From positions 1 through 64,000 of the forward strand of contig NZ_BJUZ01000003.1 of assembly GCF_007988885.1 (NCBI RefSeq): a DNA stretch of 64,000 nt, given 5' to 3'. The DNA is from Gluconobacter wancherniae NBRC 103581. Its GTDB lineage: Bacteria > Pseudomonadota > Alphaproteobacteria > Acetobacterales > Acetobacteraceae. Both the position numbers and the translations under genes were made by a program. Shown one piece after another: positions 24,445 to 33,681 of the stretch. Position 1 is the stretch's first letter; each line of letters begins with the position of its first letter. Below the pieces are notes generated by a model, which made no database searches, was not told where the DNA came from, and saw only the letters and a program-made list of their open reading frames with translations.

Positions 24445-25848
24445 TCAGGACTGACCCCACAGGCTGAAGTCCGAAGCCTTCAGATCCGTGGTGTTCAGGA
24501 ACGTAATTTTGGAATTATCAGAAAGCTGAATGGTCGTATTGCCACCAGAAATCGTCGCATTATTCAGCATTTTCGACACATCTGCATCCGTCATGTTGTA
24601 CTTGTTCAAGCCAACAAGGTTACCGGCTGCACTACCAAAGTCAGTAATCGTATAATCACCGCCCGCATAGCCATCAATGAACTGGAACACGTTTGCTGCA
24701 CCCGAACCACCCGTAAGGGTCGAGTTACCCGTCGTTCCTGTAAGTGTATCGGAAGCAGATCCGCCAACAACCGTCTGGTTGTTACCAACCCACGCGATCA
24801 GAGAAGTCTGCGAAGAGGATGCATTGAACGATTCCCCGGCCATCGTCGAACGATCGCCGCTAGCACTTTGATCGCCGACAAAAAGGCTTGTACCAGACGT
24901 ACCCGTGAAGTTAGCTACGAGTCCGGTTGAGCCCCAGACGGTTGCAGTTCCGGCCGTAATGGTCGTGGAGCCGGTGCCACTTAGGAACTGTAAGGAACCA
25001 CCAACACTGATATTGTTAGCGATACCTGCGTCTTGAATCAGACTGCCTGCTGCAGAAATCGTGTCGCCCGTACCACCCGAAAAAGTGCCCCAGCCACTCC
25101 CCGTTGTAAAATAAGTACCCGAGCTGCCACCTATGATCGTGCTGTTACTTCCAACAGTCACAGAATTATTGGTAGAAGTATCGAACACAGTTGCATTTGC
25201 ATTCAACTGTACAATGGAACTTCCGCCCTGCAGACTTACTGTGTCCGTGCCAGAAGTACCGTAAATCGTGTCCTGACCCTCAGATAGAACAGAATTCTTT
25301 CCTGAGCCAAGGAAGATCAGATTCTGACCCGAGCCACCAGAAATTGTGTCGTTGCCGTTGGTGCCGAGGATTGTGTCGTTACCGTTACCGGTCGCCACGT
25401 TCCAGTTTCCAGTCTTACCCGAACCAAGGAATGCATTGTTACCAACGCCACCAACGAAAAGACCGTCCTGATTACCAGCAAACAGCGTCACACCGCCAAA
25501 GCTACCCGTCAGAACACTGATCGAAGAAGCGGTATCAGACGTCAGGTTAATCGCAACTGGATCACTAAGGGAATAGGTTGGGCTCGATTCGCTAATATAG
25601 CTGCCTGCAGCAATATAGGAGAGATCACCTGTAAAATTATAAGCCCCACCAGTGCTGATAAGCCCCTGAGCAAGACTGCCTGATCCAGCAACATTACCTG
25701 AAGAGACATTATAAGAGGTGAAACCGCCCCCTGCCTGAAGGCCGGCGACAGCAGATGCATACTGCTGAGCAAGAGTCTGGGCTGCCGAACCATCGACCGT
25801 GACCGTAAAAGTCTGGCCGGAGGCGCCAACCACTGTAGTGATTGCCAT
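24445..25848 (-). CDS. Large Gly/Ser/Thr/Asn-rich RTX-like repeat protein, probably secreted
   Basis: 467 residues, no cysteine, few charges and no classical signal peptide. The middle has RTX-type calcium nonapeptides (GNGNDTILGTNGNDTISGGSGQN, then degenerate GSGKN, GTSGTDTVS and GGSASDTLTG copies), which build a calcium-filled beta roll. The C-terminus (DYTITDFGSAAGNLVGLNKY and TIQLSDNSKITFL) looks like the cap and secretion region of type I exported RTX proteins. The function may be adhesion or a surface layer; no transporter genes are adjacent. The codons and AT-rich 5' flank differ from the neighbours. Confidence 0.7.
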   Translation of the reverse strand: MAITTVVGASGQTFTVTVDGSAAQTLAQQYASAVAGLQAGGGFTSYNVSSGNVAGSGSLAQGLISTGGAYNFTGDLSYIAAGSYISESSPTYSLSDPVAINLTSDTASSISVLTGSFGGVTLFAGNQDGLFVGGVGNNAFLGSGKTGNWNVATGNGNDTILGTNGNDTISGGSGQNLIFLGSGKNSVLSEGQDTIYGTSGTDTVSLQGGSSIVQLNANATVFDTSTNNSVTVGSNSTIIGGSSGTYFTTGSGWGTFSGGTGDTISAAGSLIQDAGIANNISVGGSLQFLSGTGSTTITAGTATVWGSTGLVANFTGTSGTSLFVGDQSASGDRSTMAGESFNASSSQTSLIAWVGNNQTVVGGSASDTLTGTTGNSTLTGGSGAANVFQFIDGYAGGDYTITDFGSAAGNLVGLNKYNMTDADVSKMLNNATISGGNTTIQLSDNSKITFLNTTDLKASDFSLWGQS

Positions 25849-26227
25849 GCTATGCGCTCCTGAACACTAGAAGGTTTCTCGCACCGGCGGCCCTCGGACC
25901 CCCCAAATGATCGAGTGACGAGAGGAAGCTATATCAATAACAAACTCCATATAGCAATCACATTTTAACCATTTGAATACGAATCGTTTACCTTTTGCAA
26001 AGCTTCAAAAGGGCAGACGAAATAGAATTAAATATTTCAAATAATAAATGTAAAAGTAAGAAATTTATTTAAATAGAAACCCTATTATCTAGATAATTAA
26101 TTATTAACGATATTAATTAATGAACTGTTGTTGTTTTTATAATTTTTTATATAATATTATTTTGAAAAAAATAGAAAATAACCCTTTTAAATACTACTTA
26201 TGATAGGAATATTTATAATTTATATAC
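25849..26227. other. AT-rich spacer upstream of the RTX-like gene
   Basis: Nearly 400 bases without a gene. From 25920 to 26227 the sequence is strikingly AT-rich (runs such as TTATTTAAATAG, AATTAATTATTAACG, TTTTTATAATTTTTTATATAATATTATT), unlike the rest of the window. It must carry the leftward promoter of the RTX-like gene and looks like a target for nucleoid silencing proteins. Confidence 0.6.
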
Positions 26228-26260
26228 AAAAAACCCGACATCTATCTAAGATGTCGGGTC
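26228..26260 (-). terminator. Rho-independent terminator of the aldehyde dehydrogenase gene
   Basis: Read leftwards: ACCCGACATC, loop TTAGATA, GATGTCGGGT followed by a run of T. Ten-base-pair stem, 40 bases after the stop codon. Confidence 0.92.
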
Positions 26261-26301
26261 AAAACATACTGAAAATCAGTACGAATTATTAATTACGAGA
26301 G

Positions 26302-27693
26302 TTAAAATGGCGCATCAATGTCCACGACATCAATAAGCTTATGGTTGACGAACTCTTTAATACCGAGACCAATTAGTTCACGACCATAACCGGAACGCGC
26401 AACACCACCGAAAGGGAGGTCTGCTTTAACCATCGTGGGATGATTGATGTAGACCATTCCCGTATAGATCTGCTCTGCGACCTTATAACCACGCTTGGTG
26501 TCCTTGGTGAAAACGGAACCACCCAGACCAAACGGTGAATCATTTGCAATACGAATCGCATCCTGTTCGTCTTTGGCGCGATACAGCTGTGTAACCGGCC
26601 CAAAGAACTCCCAATGCCGCGCTTCATTCTCGCTGTGCAGGTTTGTCATCAGCAGTGGCTGGAAGAAAGCACCCTTCTCCGGAACTGGCGCACCAATTAC
26701 TTCGACGTGTGCACCGTGCTTCTTGGCTTCTTCCACCTGAGCTAGCAGATCATCAGCAGCCTTCTGCGAAGACAGCGGTGCGAGCGTTGTTGCCGGGTCC
26801 ATCGGATCTCCAGCCTTCAGCTCTGCAACGCCTTTCTTATAGAGCTCAACGAAGCGCTCATAAATTGAATCCACAACAATGAGGCGCTTTGAAGAAACAC
26901 AGACCTGACCTGCATTCCAGTGACGGCCGAATACCGCCCACTTTACTGCCTTCTCTAGATCCGCGTCTTCCAGAACGAGGAACGCATCCGCGCCACCAAG
27001 CTCCATCGTAGACTTCTTGAGCGCCTTACCAGCAATGGCGCCGACAACACTACCAGCCCCTTCGGAGCCGGTCAGAGCAACGCCGCAAACGCGAGGGTCG
27101 TTCAGAATGACTTCCGTATGGTGTCGTGCTGCATACAGATTACGGAAACCACCCTTCGGCAGACCAGCTTCCAGCATCAGCTCCTCAAATGCATGCGCAG
27201 ACTGCGGCACGTTGGAAGCATGCTTCAACAGGACAGTATTTCCTGCCGACAACTGCGGAGCAATGATGCGGGCGATCTGATAGAATGGGAAATTCCATGG
27301 CTCGATGGCCAGAAGAACACCCTGCGGCTGACAGATAAGATGAGCTTCACCCTCGGCAGGGTTTGCAACCGGCAGTTTTTCTGGCGCGAGAAGGCGCTCT
27401 GCATTCTTCGCATAATATTCGAAGATTTCTGCAGACAGCTCGGTCTCAAGCTTTGCTTCAGTGAAAAGCTTTCCCATCTCAAGCGTCAGGAGTTTAGAAT
27501 ACTTGTCGATGTCACGACGCAGAATAGACGCCGCAGCACTCATTACCTTCGCACGGTCAGCGAAGGATGCATGACGCCATTCCTTAAACACATCATATGC
27601 ATCCGTGATGGCACCCTGGACTTCAGCGTCAGTTGCATCCGGGAAAGTCTTGATCGTCTCACCCGTAAAGGGGTTTGTAGTAGCGTAAGCCAT
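26302..27693 (-). CDS. NAD(P)-dependent aldehyde dehydrogenase, succinate-semialdehyde type
   Basis: 463 residues. ALDH signature: MELGGADAFLVLEDADLE with the catalytic Glu, NAGQVCVSSKRLIV with the catalytic Cys, WNFPFYQIARIIAPQLSAGNTVLLKHA for cofactor binding, and ending PFGGVARSGYGRELIGLGIKEFVNHK. The pattern is closest to the Sad/GabD group of succinate-semialdehyde dehydrogenases, but acetic acid bacteria use relatives on other short aldehydes, so the substrate is open. It is a single-gene unit with its own terminator. Confidence 0.85.
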   Translation of the reverse strand: MAYATTNPFTGETIKTFPDATDAEVQGAITDAYDVFKEWRHASFADRAKVMSAAASILRRDIDKYSKLLTLEMGKLFTEAKLETELSAEIFEYYAKNAERLLAPEKLPVANPAEGEAHLICQPQGVLLAIEPWNFPFYQIARIIAPQLSAGNTVLLKHASNVPQSAHAFEELMLEAGLPKGGFRNLYAARHHTEVILNDPRVCGVALTGSEGAGSVVGAIAGKALKKSTMELGGADAFLVLEDADLEKAVKWAVFGRHWNAGQVCVSSKRLIVVDSIYERFVELYKKGVAELKAGDPMDPATTLAPLSSQKAADDLLAQVEEAKKHGAHVEVIGAPVPEKGAFFQPLLMTNLHSENEARHWEFFGPVTQLYRAKDEQDAIRIANDSPFGLGGSVFTKDTKRGYKVAEQIYTGMVYINHPTMVKADLPFGGVARSGYGRELIGLGIKEFVNHKLIDVVDIDAPF

Positions 27694-27787
27694 TCTGTCA
27701 GGTCCTTACGGTTGTTATCCAAGTCTTCTTCATATGGGATTGGGAGTCGGGCTCTGGAAGTGTCCAACTTGCGAGAATTCGCAAAGT

Positions 27788-29806
27788 TCATTCAGGGACG
27801 TTCTTCCGGAGCTCCTCAAGCCATGCCCGCGCGTTGCCATCCGAAGGCGCCCGCCAATCTCCACGCGGAGACAGAGAGCCACCCGCAACCAGCTTGGGGC
27901 CATTCGGCATTGCAGAGCGCTTGAACTGACTCGTTCCAAAAAAACGGCTCAGGAAAATCTCCATCCAGTGCCTGATATCGGAGAGATCATAAGCAGTTCT
28001 CCGGTCCTGTGGATAGTTCTGCGGCCAAACACCGCATTTCGGATCAGACCAGGCCCGCTCAGCCAGATAAGCGATACGCGAAGGCCGAAACCCGTGTCTC
28101 AGCACATAATAGAGCGTAAAATCCTGTAGCGCGTAAGGGCCGATAATCTGCTCTGTGCTCTGCACACCCTGCCCGCTATCAGGGACAAGTTCGGGCGAAA
28201 TTTCTGCACTTACAATCGACTCAAGAACCGAAGCGATACGCCCCTCAACGTCTTCCTGCCTAGCGAACCAGCGGATGACATGCTGGATCAGGGTCTTGGG
28301 CATGCCTGCATTAACATTATAATGGGACATCTGATCGCCCACCCCATATGTGCACCACCCAAGCGCCAGTTCGGACAGATCTCCAGTCCCGATCACAATT
28401 CCGTTACGAAGATTGGCCAGCCTGAAAAGAAAGTCCGTCCGCAGCCCGGCCTGGACGTTTTCGAAGGTGATATCATGGACAGCTTCACCGCGGGAATATG
28501 GATGACCAATCCCTTGGAGCATCGTTTCTGCCGCAGGGCGAATGTCCAGTTCATTGGACTCCACTCCCAACGCATCCATCAATTCATGCGCCAGCCCACG
28601 GCTCTCGGTACCTGTCGCAAATCCGGGCATCGTGTATGCAAGAACATGCGTCCGAGGCCATCCAAGTTCATCTGCGGCCCGTGCTGCAACCAGAAGCGCC
28701 AATGTACTATCGAGACCACCGGAAACTCCGATCACCATGCGCTGCGCCCGACTCGCCACGAGCCTTTGTCGCAATGCACTGACCTGAATCGTCCAGGCTT
28801 CGTAACAGTCGCGCTTCAGATGTTCAGACTCGGAGGGAACAAAGGGAAACCGCGCCACATCCCGCTTCAACCCCAGATCGGTCAATGGAGGAGCCAGAAC
28901 GAATCCAAGCCGTCGGAACCGCTCGCCCCCCATACCAAACTGGCCTGTGCGCATGCGCTCCTGACGTAGAAGCTCCAGATCCACGTCCGCGACGATAACC
29001 CTTTCGCCTCTGGGAAAGCGGTCCGAACGCGCAAGAACTTTACCCGCCTCATGAATCGAGATCTGCCCATCCCACGCAAGATCAGTCGTGGATTCACCCT
29101 CGCCGGCTGCTGCATACGCGTAGGCCGTAAGGGTCCGCATGGATTGTGCATTGCACAGAAGCGTGCGGTCTTCGGCCCTGCCAATCGTCACAGGAGAGGC
29201 AGACGGGTTCAAAATGACACTGGCCCCTGCCATCGCAAGCGCACCACTCGGCGGAGAAGCCACCCATAGATCCTCACAGATCTCGACCCCCAGCGTCAGA
29301 CCGGCAATATCCTCGGCCTCGAACAAAAGATCCGCACCAAACGGCACATCCGTCCCCCATAGACGGATGACGCCGGTTGAGCCCAGACCAGATGTAAAAT
29401 GACGGGGTTCATAAAACTCCCGGTATCGCGGCAGGTAGGATTTAGGAACCACACCCAGCAGGCGCCCTCGGTGCACCACCGCGGCGCAGTTGTACAAAAG
29501 GTCACCACGCCTGAGGGGCACACCAACTACAACAACCGTCATCAGGTCCGTAGTGGCTTCCACCAGCTTTTTCAGTGCAACCTCAGCCGCTTCCAGAACG
29601 ACATCCTGAAATCGCAGATCGTCCAGCGTGTAGCCTGTAAGGGCAAGCTCCGGAAAAACCACCGCGGCAACGCCCTGTGCCGAGCAATTGCGGGCAACGG
29701 ATAGAATGGCATGCAGACTTGCCTGCGAATCCGCCAGAACAACAGGCAGCGTACAGGCCGCGATCCGGGCAAAGCCCTGATGATAAAGAGAGCGGAATCC
29801 CTGCAT
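27788..29806 (-). CDS. nadE: Glutamine-dependent NAD(+) synthetase
   Basis: About 672 residues, the two-domain form. N-terminal nitrilase-type glutaminase with Glu (FPELALTGYTLDDL), Lys (VPKSYLPRYREFYEPRHF) and Cys (GVEICEDLWV), then the synthetase domain with the P-loop GVSGGLDSTLALLVAARA and VIGTGDLSELALGWCTYG. It amidates deamido-NAD using glutamine, completing the pathway of which NadD (4.6 kb) is the previous step. ATG at 29806 after GAAGGG; an in-frame extension upstream to 29932 has no family similarity. Confidence 0.95.
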   Translation of the reverse strand: MQGFRSLYHQGFARIAACTLPVVLADSQASLHAILSVARNCSAQGVAAVVFPELALTGYTLDDLRFQDVVLEAAEVALKKLVEATTDLMTVVVVGVPLRRGDLLYNCAAVVHRGRLLGVVPKSYLPRYREFYEPRHFTSGLGSTGVIRLWGTDVPFGADLLFEAEDIAGLTLGVEICEDLWVASPPSGALAMAGASVILNPSASPVTIGRAEDRTLLCNAQSMRTLTAYAYAAAGEGESTTDLAWDGQISIHEAGKVLARSDRFPRGERVIVADVDLELLRQERMRTGQFGMGGERFRRLGFVLAPPLTDLGLKRDVARFPFVPSESEHLKRDCYEAWTIQVSALRQRLVASRAQRMVIGVSGGLDSTLALLVAARAADELGWPRTHVLAYTMPGFATGTESRGLAHELMDALGVESNELDIRPAAETMLQGIGHPYSRGEAVHDITFENVQAGLRTDFLFRLANLRNGIVIGTGDLSELALGWCTYGVGDQMSHYNVNAGMPKTLIQHVIRWFARQEDVEGRIASVLESIVSAEISPELVPDSGQGVQSTEQIIGPYALQDFTLYYVLRHGFRPSRIAYLAERAWSDPKCGVWPQNYPQDRRTAYDLSDIRHWMEIFLSRFFGTSQFKRSAMPNGPKLVAGGSLSPRGDWRAPSDGNARAWLEELRKNVPE

Positions 29807-29965
29807 GACACCCTTCACTGTAACCAACGGAGATCGGCACTCCTGAAAACGGATGATGCCAGAAAAGAGCTCCATGAAAAATGAACCCGGCCTGATCAGC
29901 GCCGTTTCATTTCGCTCCTGTGCCTTCTCCAACGTGGAAAAGGCTTTTTTCGGAAGATCGACATC

Positions 29966-30142
29966 ATGGACCTCCTACGCTGGACGATCGTATTCCTTAT
30001 CCTCGCCCTGTGCGCCGGCGTGCTGGGTTTCGGAGGAATTTCGGCTGACTTTGCCTATATAGGCAAGATCCTGTTCTTCATCTTCCTGATCCTGCTGATC
30101 GTAAGCTTTGTCTTCGGTCGTGGTCGCGGCCCCCGACTGTAA
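29966..30142 (+). CDS. DUF1328 (YtjA) small membrane protein
   Basis: 58 residues with two membrane segments ([20 protein letters not shown] and [17 protein letters not shown]), a short loop DFAYIGK and a basic glycine tail GRGRGPRL. This is the DUF1328/YtjA family, small inner-membrane proteins of unknown function, often stress-induced. GGAAG nine bases before the ATG. It is divergent from nadE and convergent with dsbB, ending three bases from that gene. Confidence 0.88.
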   Translation: MDLLRWTIVFLILALCAGVLGFGGISADFAYIGKILFFIFLILLIVSFVFGRGRGPRL

Positions 30143-30145
30143 CGT

Positions 30146-30664
30146 TCAGGCCCGGCGGGAACGGAAAACCTTCACGCTTCCCGCCGCAGCGACAACAAAC
30201 ACGACCAAAGCATAAAGCCCACCCGTCTCCGTCATCGAGATGGGAAGACCGTAGAGATAATCTGGCGAATCACAGGGTTTGTTTGGACGCGCTGGCATAC
30301 TTGCCATCCAGTCCTTGAAACCTCCTCCATGGAACGCAGGCGCCCGACATTCAGGCGCCGGGCTTGGCCAAAAGCCATGCTCGACACCCGCATGAAGAAT
30401 GGCCAACCCAATACTTACTCCAATGCACGCAAGCCCAGCAGCCAGCGGCCAACGTGCATAGCGAGGCGGCAGGGCAAACGTGAGCACACCCAGAGCAATC
30501 AGGTATCGCCACGGACGCCTTTCCCAAAGGCATAATTCACAGGGCGCCAGCAGCAATCTGTTCTGCGCATACCAAGCCACTCCGATTGCAAGCAGCCCAG
30601 CCAAAACGAAAAGTCCACCGAGCAATCTGGTCCTCGTGGACTGTCTCGTTCTGCTCGCAATCAT
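30146..30664 (-). CDS. dsbB: Disulfide bond formation protein DsbB
   Basis: 172 residues, four membrane segments. The first periplasmic loop has the redox pair CELC (APCELCLWERRPWR), and the second loop has two further cysteines (ECRAPAF and NKPCDSPDYLYGLPIS). DsbB reoxidises DsbA and passes electrons to ubiquinone. Its ATG overlaps the otsA stop by four bases, so it is at the end of the mlaD-DUF2155-otsB-otsA operon. Confidence 0.92.
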   Translation of the reverse strand: MIASRTRQSTRTRLLGGLFVLAGLLAIGVAWYAQNRLLLAPCELCLWERRPWRYLIALGVLTFALPPRYARWPLAAGLACIGVSIGLAILHAGVEHGFWPSPAPECRAPAFHGGGFKDWMASMPARPNKPCDSPDYLYGLPISMTETGGLYALVVFVVAAAGSVKVFRSRRA

Positions 30665-31998
30665 GTCGTGGCCATCTCCAGACTATCAAGAAACTGCTTG
30701 GCCCAGCTCCCCGCCGTGTTGCGGGTCACCTCACCATACATGACTGACCATGCCTCATGACGGGCCTTCCGGTCCATGCTGAGGCCCGTATGAAGAGCGT
30801 CCGCAATACCATCCGTATCCAACGGATTGACCTGTAACGCCTTCACGAGGTCAGGCGCAGCACCCGCAAGCCGCGAGAGAATCAGGACGCCAGGGTCGTT
30901 TTCGTCCTGCGCCGCGATAAATTCTTTCGCAACGAGGTTCATGCCGTCACGGCGGGGCGTAACAAGCCCGATATCAGCATGACGATACAGACCCGCCAGA
31001 TCCTCACGCGCCAGCCCATGCGTCGTGTATCGTACAGGCGTCCACGCAGCCGTTCCGTGAGCCCCATTGATGGAACCAACCAGTTCGTCAATCTGCTGCT
31101 TCAACGCACGGTAACTCTCAACACCCGCACGCGACACAGGCGTAACCTGAAGAAAAGTAACCTGCTCACAGTATTGCGGATACCGTTCCAGCAACCTTGC
31201 AAAACCACGCAAACGCTCGGGAATACCCTTGGAGTAATCAAGACGATCCACGCCAATGATAAAGCGGTGGCCGTCAAAGGAGCGTAGCGTTTTGCGAACC
31301 TCATCAGATGCGGCACTACTAATCGCCGTCTGCCGGAAGGATTCAGGCTCAATTCCAATCGGACAGGCCTCAACCACCGCTTCTAATCCACAGGCAGCAA
31401 AACAACCTCGCAGGTTTTCGGCATCCTCATGGGTCTGCACGCCAATCCGGTCATAGGCCGTCATGCTCTCCAGAAGCCTGTCCACCCCCGGCAGAACACG
31501 CGCCACACTCCATGGCGGAAACGGAATGTGCAGGAAAAAGCCAATCCGACCTTTCACGCCACGACTACGGAGCCGCTTCCCCATTGGAAAGAGATGATAG
31601 TCATGAATCCAGATCGTATCATCTGACCGCAAATAGGGCAGCAAACGGTCCGCAAAACGCTCATTAACCGCGTAATAAGCTTCAGCGTCCGCACGCCAGT
31701 ATCGAATCAAATCCGTCCTGTAATGACACAGGGGCCAGAGCACACCGTTGGAAAAATTCAGGTAAAAACGCTCATACTGCTCAGGCGTCAGATCAAAAGT
31801 CGCATAGCTGACCGTCTCACCCGATTCTACCTGTACAGGCTTGGCATCCGCATCCTCCGCCTGGTTTCCCGACCAGCCGAACCACAGGCTTTCCCGCGTT
31901 TGAACCACCTCATGCAGGCCGACAGTCAAGCCTCCCGCTGGCTGGGTTCGTTCTCCCTGCGCGGGAGTACGGTTGGAAACTACAATCAGACGTTCCAT
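30661..31998 (-). CDS. otsA: Trehalose-6-phosphate synthase
   Basis: 445 residues, GT20 family. RLIVVSNRTP start, WIHDYHLFPMGKRLRSRG, RIGFFLHIPFPP, VDRLDYSKGIPERLRGFARLLERYPQY and PRRDGMNLVAKEFIAAQ are all signature segments for UDP-glucose and glucose-6-phosphate binding. It makes the osmoprotectant precursor trehalose-6-phosphate. The start overlaps the end of otsB by 13 bases. Confidence 0.96.
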   Translation of the reverse strand: MERLIVVSNRTPAQGERTQPAGGLTVGLHEVVQTRESLWFGWSGNQAEDADAKPVQVESGETVSYATFDLTPEQYERFYLNFSNGVLWPLCHYRTDLIRYWRADAEAYYAVNERFADRLLPYLRSDDTIWIHDYHLFPMGKRLRSRGVKGRIGFFLHIPFPPWSVARVLPGVDRLLESMTAYDRIGVQTHEDAENLRGCFAACGLEAVVEACPIGIEPESFRQTAISSAASDEVRKTLRSFDGHRFIIGVDRLDYSKGIPERLRGFARLLERYPQYCEQVTFLQVTPVSRAGVESYRALKQQIDELVGSINGAHGTAAWTPVRYTTHGLAREDLAGLYRHADIGLVTPRRDGMNLVAKEFIAAQDENDPGVLILSRLAGAAPDLVKALQVNPLDTDGIADALHTGLSMDRKARHEAWSVMYGEVTRNTAGSWAKQFLDSLEMATT

Positions 31999-32744
31999 CG
32001 TTTATCTTCCGCGAGCTTGTGCAGCCATTCCCGAAAAGAAGCGGCATCGGGGAAATCATCCGGAATCAGCCAGCCAGCACCGCCAAGCTCACGCGCAGCC
32101 AGAACCCCGTCCATATCCGTTACATCATCCCCGACAAAAACCGGCAGCCTTCCCCGAAACGGCATTTCTTCCATGACACGCCGAACGGCCTGCCCCTTGT
32201 CCACACCGTCCGGACGAAGTTCCAAGGCCATCTTGGCCTCCTGAACTCCAAATCCATACCGCTCAACACCCCACCGGGATGTCATTTCCCGCAAAGCCTG
32301 CTCTGCACCGGGGGCGCCTCTATAGTGAAGCACCAGCCCGGCGCGTTTGCGCTCGACGTGAACACCAGGGTAACGCGCGGCAGTCTCATCGGCTTCCTCA
32401 AGCCATGCAGCATGTATTTCCGGTAACGATGCATGCACGGCCGCAACATCAGGTGCACGACGCAGCGCTACACCATGTTCACCCGCCACTGCATGAGGAA
32501 TACCGGGCAGGAAGTGATCAATCTGAGCAATCGGACGACCGGTAATGATCGCCAATGCGCCCCCCAGTCTTTTTTTCAGACAAAGAAGATCATCGACCAG
32601 ACCAGCGGGAACCACAACGCTGTCAGGAGTCGGGGCGATATCGACGAGCGTTCCGTCGAAATCCAGCAGGAGAGCCATCCGGGAGGGGGAGAAGGGCAGT
32701 TCAGTCATATGTGACAGCCTTTGCACCAAACGTGTCATTTTCAT
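31986..32744 (-). CDS. otsB: Trehalose-6-phosphate phosphatase
   Basis: 252 residues, HAD superfamily. Motif I is LLLDFDGTLVDIAPTPD, motif II AIITGRP, and motif IV PVFVGDDVTDMDG. It dephosphorylates trehalose-6-phosphate to trehalose. Starts at 32744 or 32738 have GAGGGG in front; an internal ATG at 32708 is less well placed. It lies 14 bases after the DUF2155 gene, overlapping otsA downstream. Confidence 0.95.
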   Translation of the reverse strand: MKMTRLVQRLSHMTELPFSPSRMALLLDFDGTLVDIAPTPDSVVVPAGLVDDLLCLKKRLGGALAIITGRPIAQIDHFLPGIPHAVAGEHGVALRRAPDVAAVHASLPEIHAAWLEEADETAARYPGVHVERKRAGLVLHYRGAPGAEQALREMTSRWGVERYGFGVQEAKMALELRPDGVDKGQAVRRVMEEMPFRGRLPVFVGDDVTDMDGVLAARELGGAGWLIPDDFPDAASFREWLHKLAEDKRWNV

Positions 32745-32758
32745 GCCCCTCTCGAATT

Positions 32759-33463
32759 TTATTCGAGACCGGGGTCAGGTTCCGGGGGAGGTAACGGCTG
32801 CTGGGCAGACGGAGCAGCGCCCGACGGCGCAACAGGGGCCGCGGGAACAAGGGATTGCGGTGCACCGTTCATGGGCGCAAGTGGAATAGGCGCACTGGAT
32901 TGCGGCGCAAGGGGGACGGGACCGCCACCCTGCGGCGAATAGGGCTGCGGCTGTGCAGGACCAATCTGATCGCCACCTTCCTCTTCCGGCGCATCGGTCT
33001 GCGCCAGTTGAGGCGTGACAGGCACCGGAACAGGGCCAGCCTGTGGCGCAACCATATCACCGCCACATGAGACAACCCGCACATCATAAAGCGGACTGCC
33101 ATACGTATTGAGAGACGGTTCGGCAGCCAGTAGCCAGCCATCGAAAGGCTTGCTTGTCTTGTCGACGGTATCCGAAAGATGAACCTGCACAGCAGAATCG
33201 GCAGGCAATGTCGCGGGGCGGCTCACGCAGGATTGAACTGCCACAGAGAGCGAACGATAAGCTCCGGTTCCTCCTACAGGAACCGTCAGCGTCTCAACAT
33301 GCGAATCCAGTCTGTCCAGAATCCGGATGACAGCCTGCGTACGCCCCTGCCAGGTCGCCGCCGGATACATGGCAGGTGGCGTAACAGCTGTAGCCGCAAA
33401 TGCCCCAACGGGCATCGCAACAAACAGCCCTGCAAGCATGCCCCTGTAAACAGTACGGATCAT
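32759..33463 (-). CDS. Exported DUF2155 family protein
   Basis: 234 residues with a signal peptide (MLAGLFVAMPVGAFA-AT). The DUF2155 domain covers about residues 35-135 (AVIRILDRLDSHVETLTVPVGG, QSCVSRPATLPADSAVQVHL, DKTSKPFDGWLLAAEPSLN, YDVRVVSCG) with two conserved cysteines that could form a disulfide. The last 100 residues are Pro/Gln/Ala-rich and probably disordered. The function is unknown. The start codon overlaps the previous small gene. Confidence 0.88.
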   Translation of the reverse strand: MIRTVYRGMLAGLFVAMPVGAFAATAVTPPAMYPAATWQGRTQAVIRILDRLDSHVETLTVPVGGTGAYRSLSVAVQSCVSRPATLPADSAVQVHLSDTVDKTSKPFDGWLLAAEPSLNTYGSPLYDVRVVSCGGDMVAPQAGPVPVPVTPQLAQTDAPEEEGGDQIGPAQPQPYSPQGGGPVPLAPQSSAPIPLAPMNGAPQSLVPAAPVAPSGAAPSAQQPLPPPEPDPGLE

Positions 33464-33681
33464 GAGCGTCCTTCCTGCGTAGGATCAATCAGAGAGGATA
33501 GCATGTCCTCGAATGTTGCCCGCATGGAGGCTGGCGTGACACCCATCAGAACTCCGTCTTCAAACGCATCCTGAAGAGCCTGACGCAGTTCCGCATCATT
33601 CTCCCGCAGGACCTTGACCTTCTCCGCACAGGCCACAGGCTCGCCTGCACGATCCACCCATGGAAAGGAAGCGTCCTTCAC
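33460..33681 (-). CDS. Small conserved-looking unknown protein between mlaD and DUF2155
   Basis: 73 residues, soluble and acidic: FPWVDRAGEPVACAEKVKVLRENDAELRQ and QDAFEDGVLMGVTPASMRATFEDMLSSL. Predicted mostly helical, one cysteine, no signal or membrane segment. Both ends overlap neighbouring genes by four bases, which argues for real translation and tight coupling. I recognise no named family. Confidence 0.7.
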   Translation of the reverse strand: MKDASFPWVDRAGEPVACAEKVKVLRENDAELRQALQDAFEDGVLMGVTPASMRATFEDMLSSLIDPTQEGRS

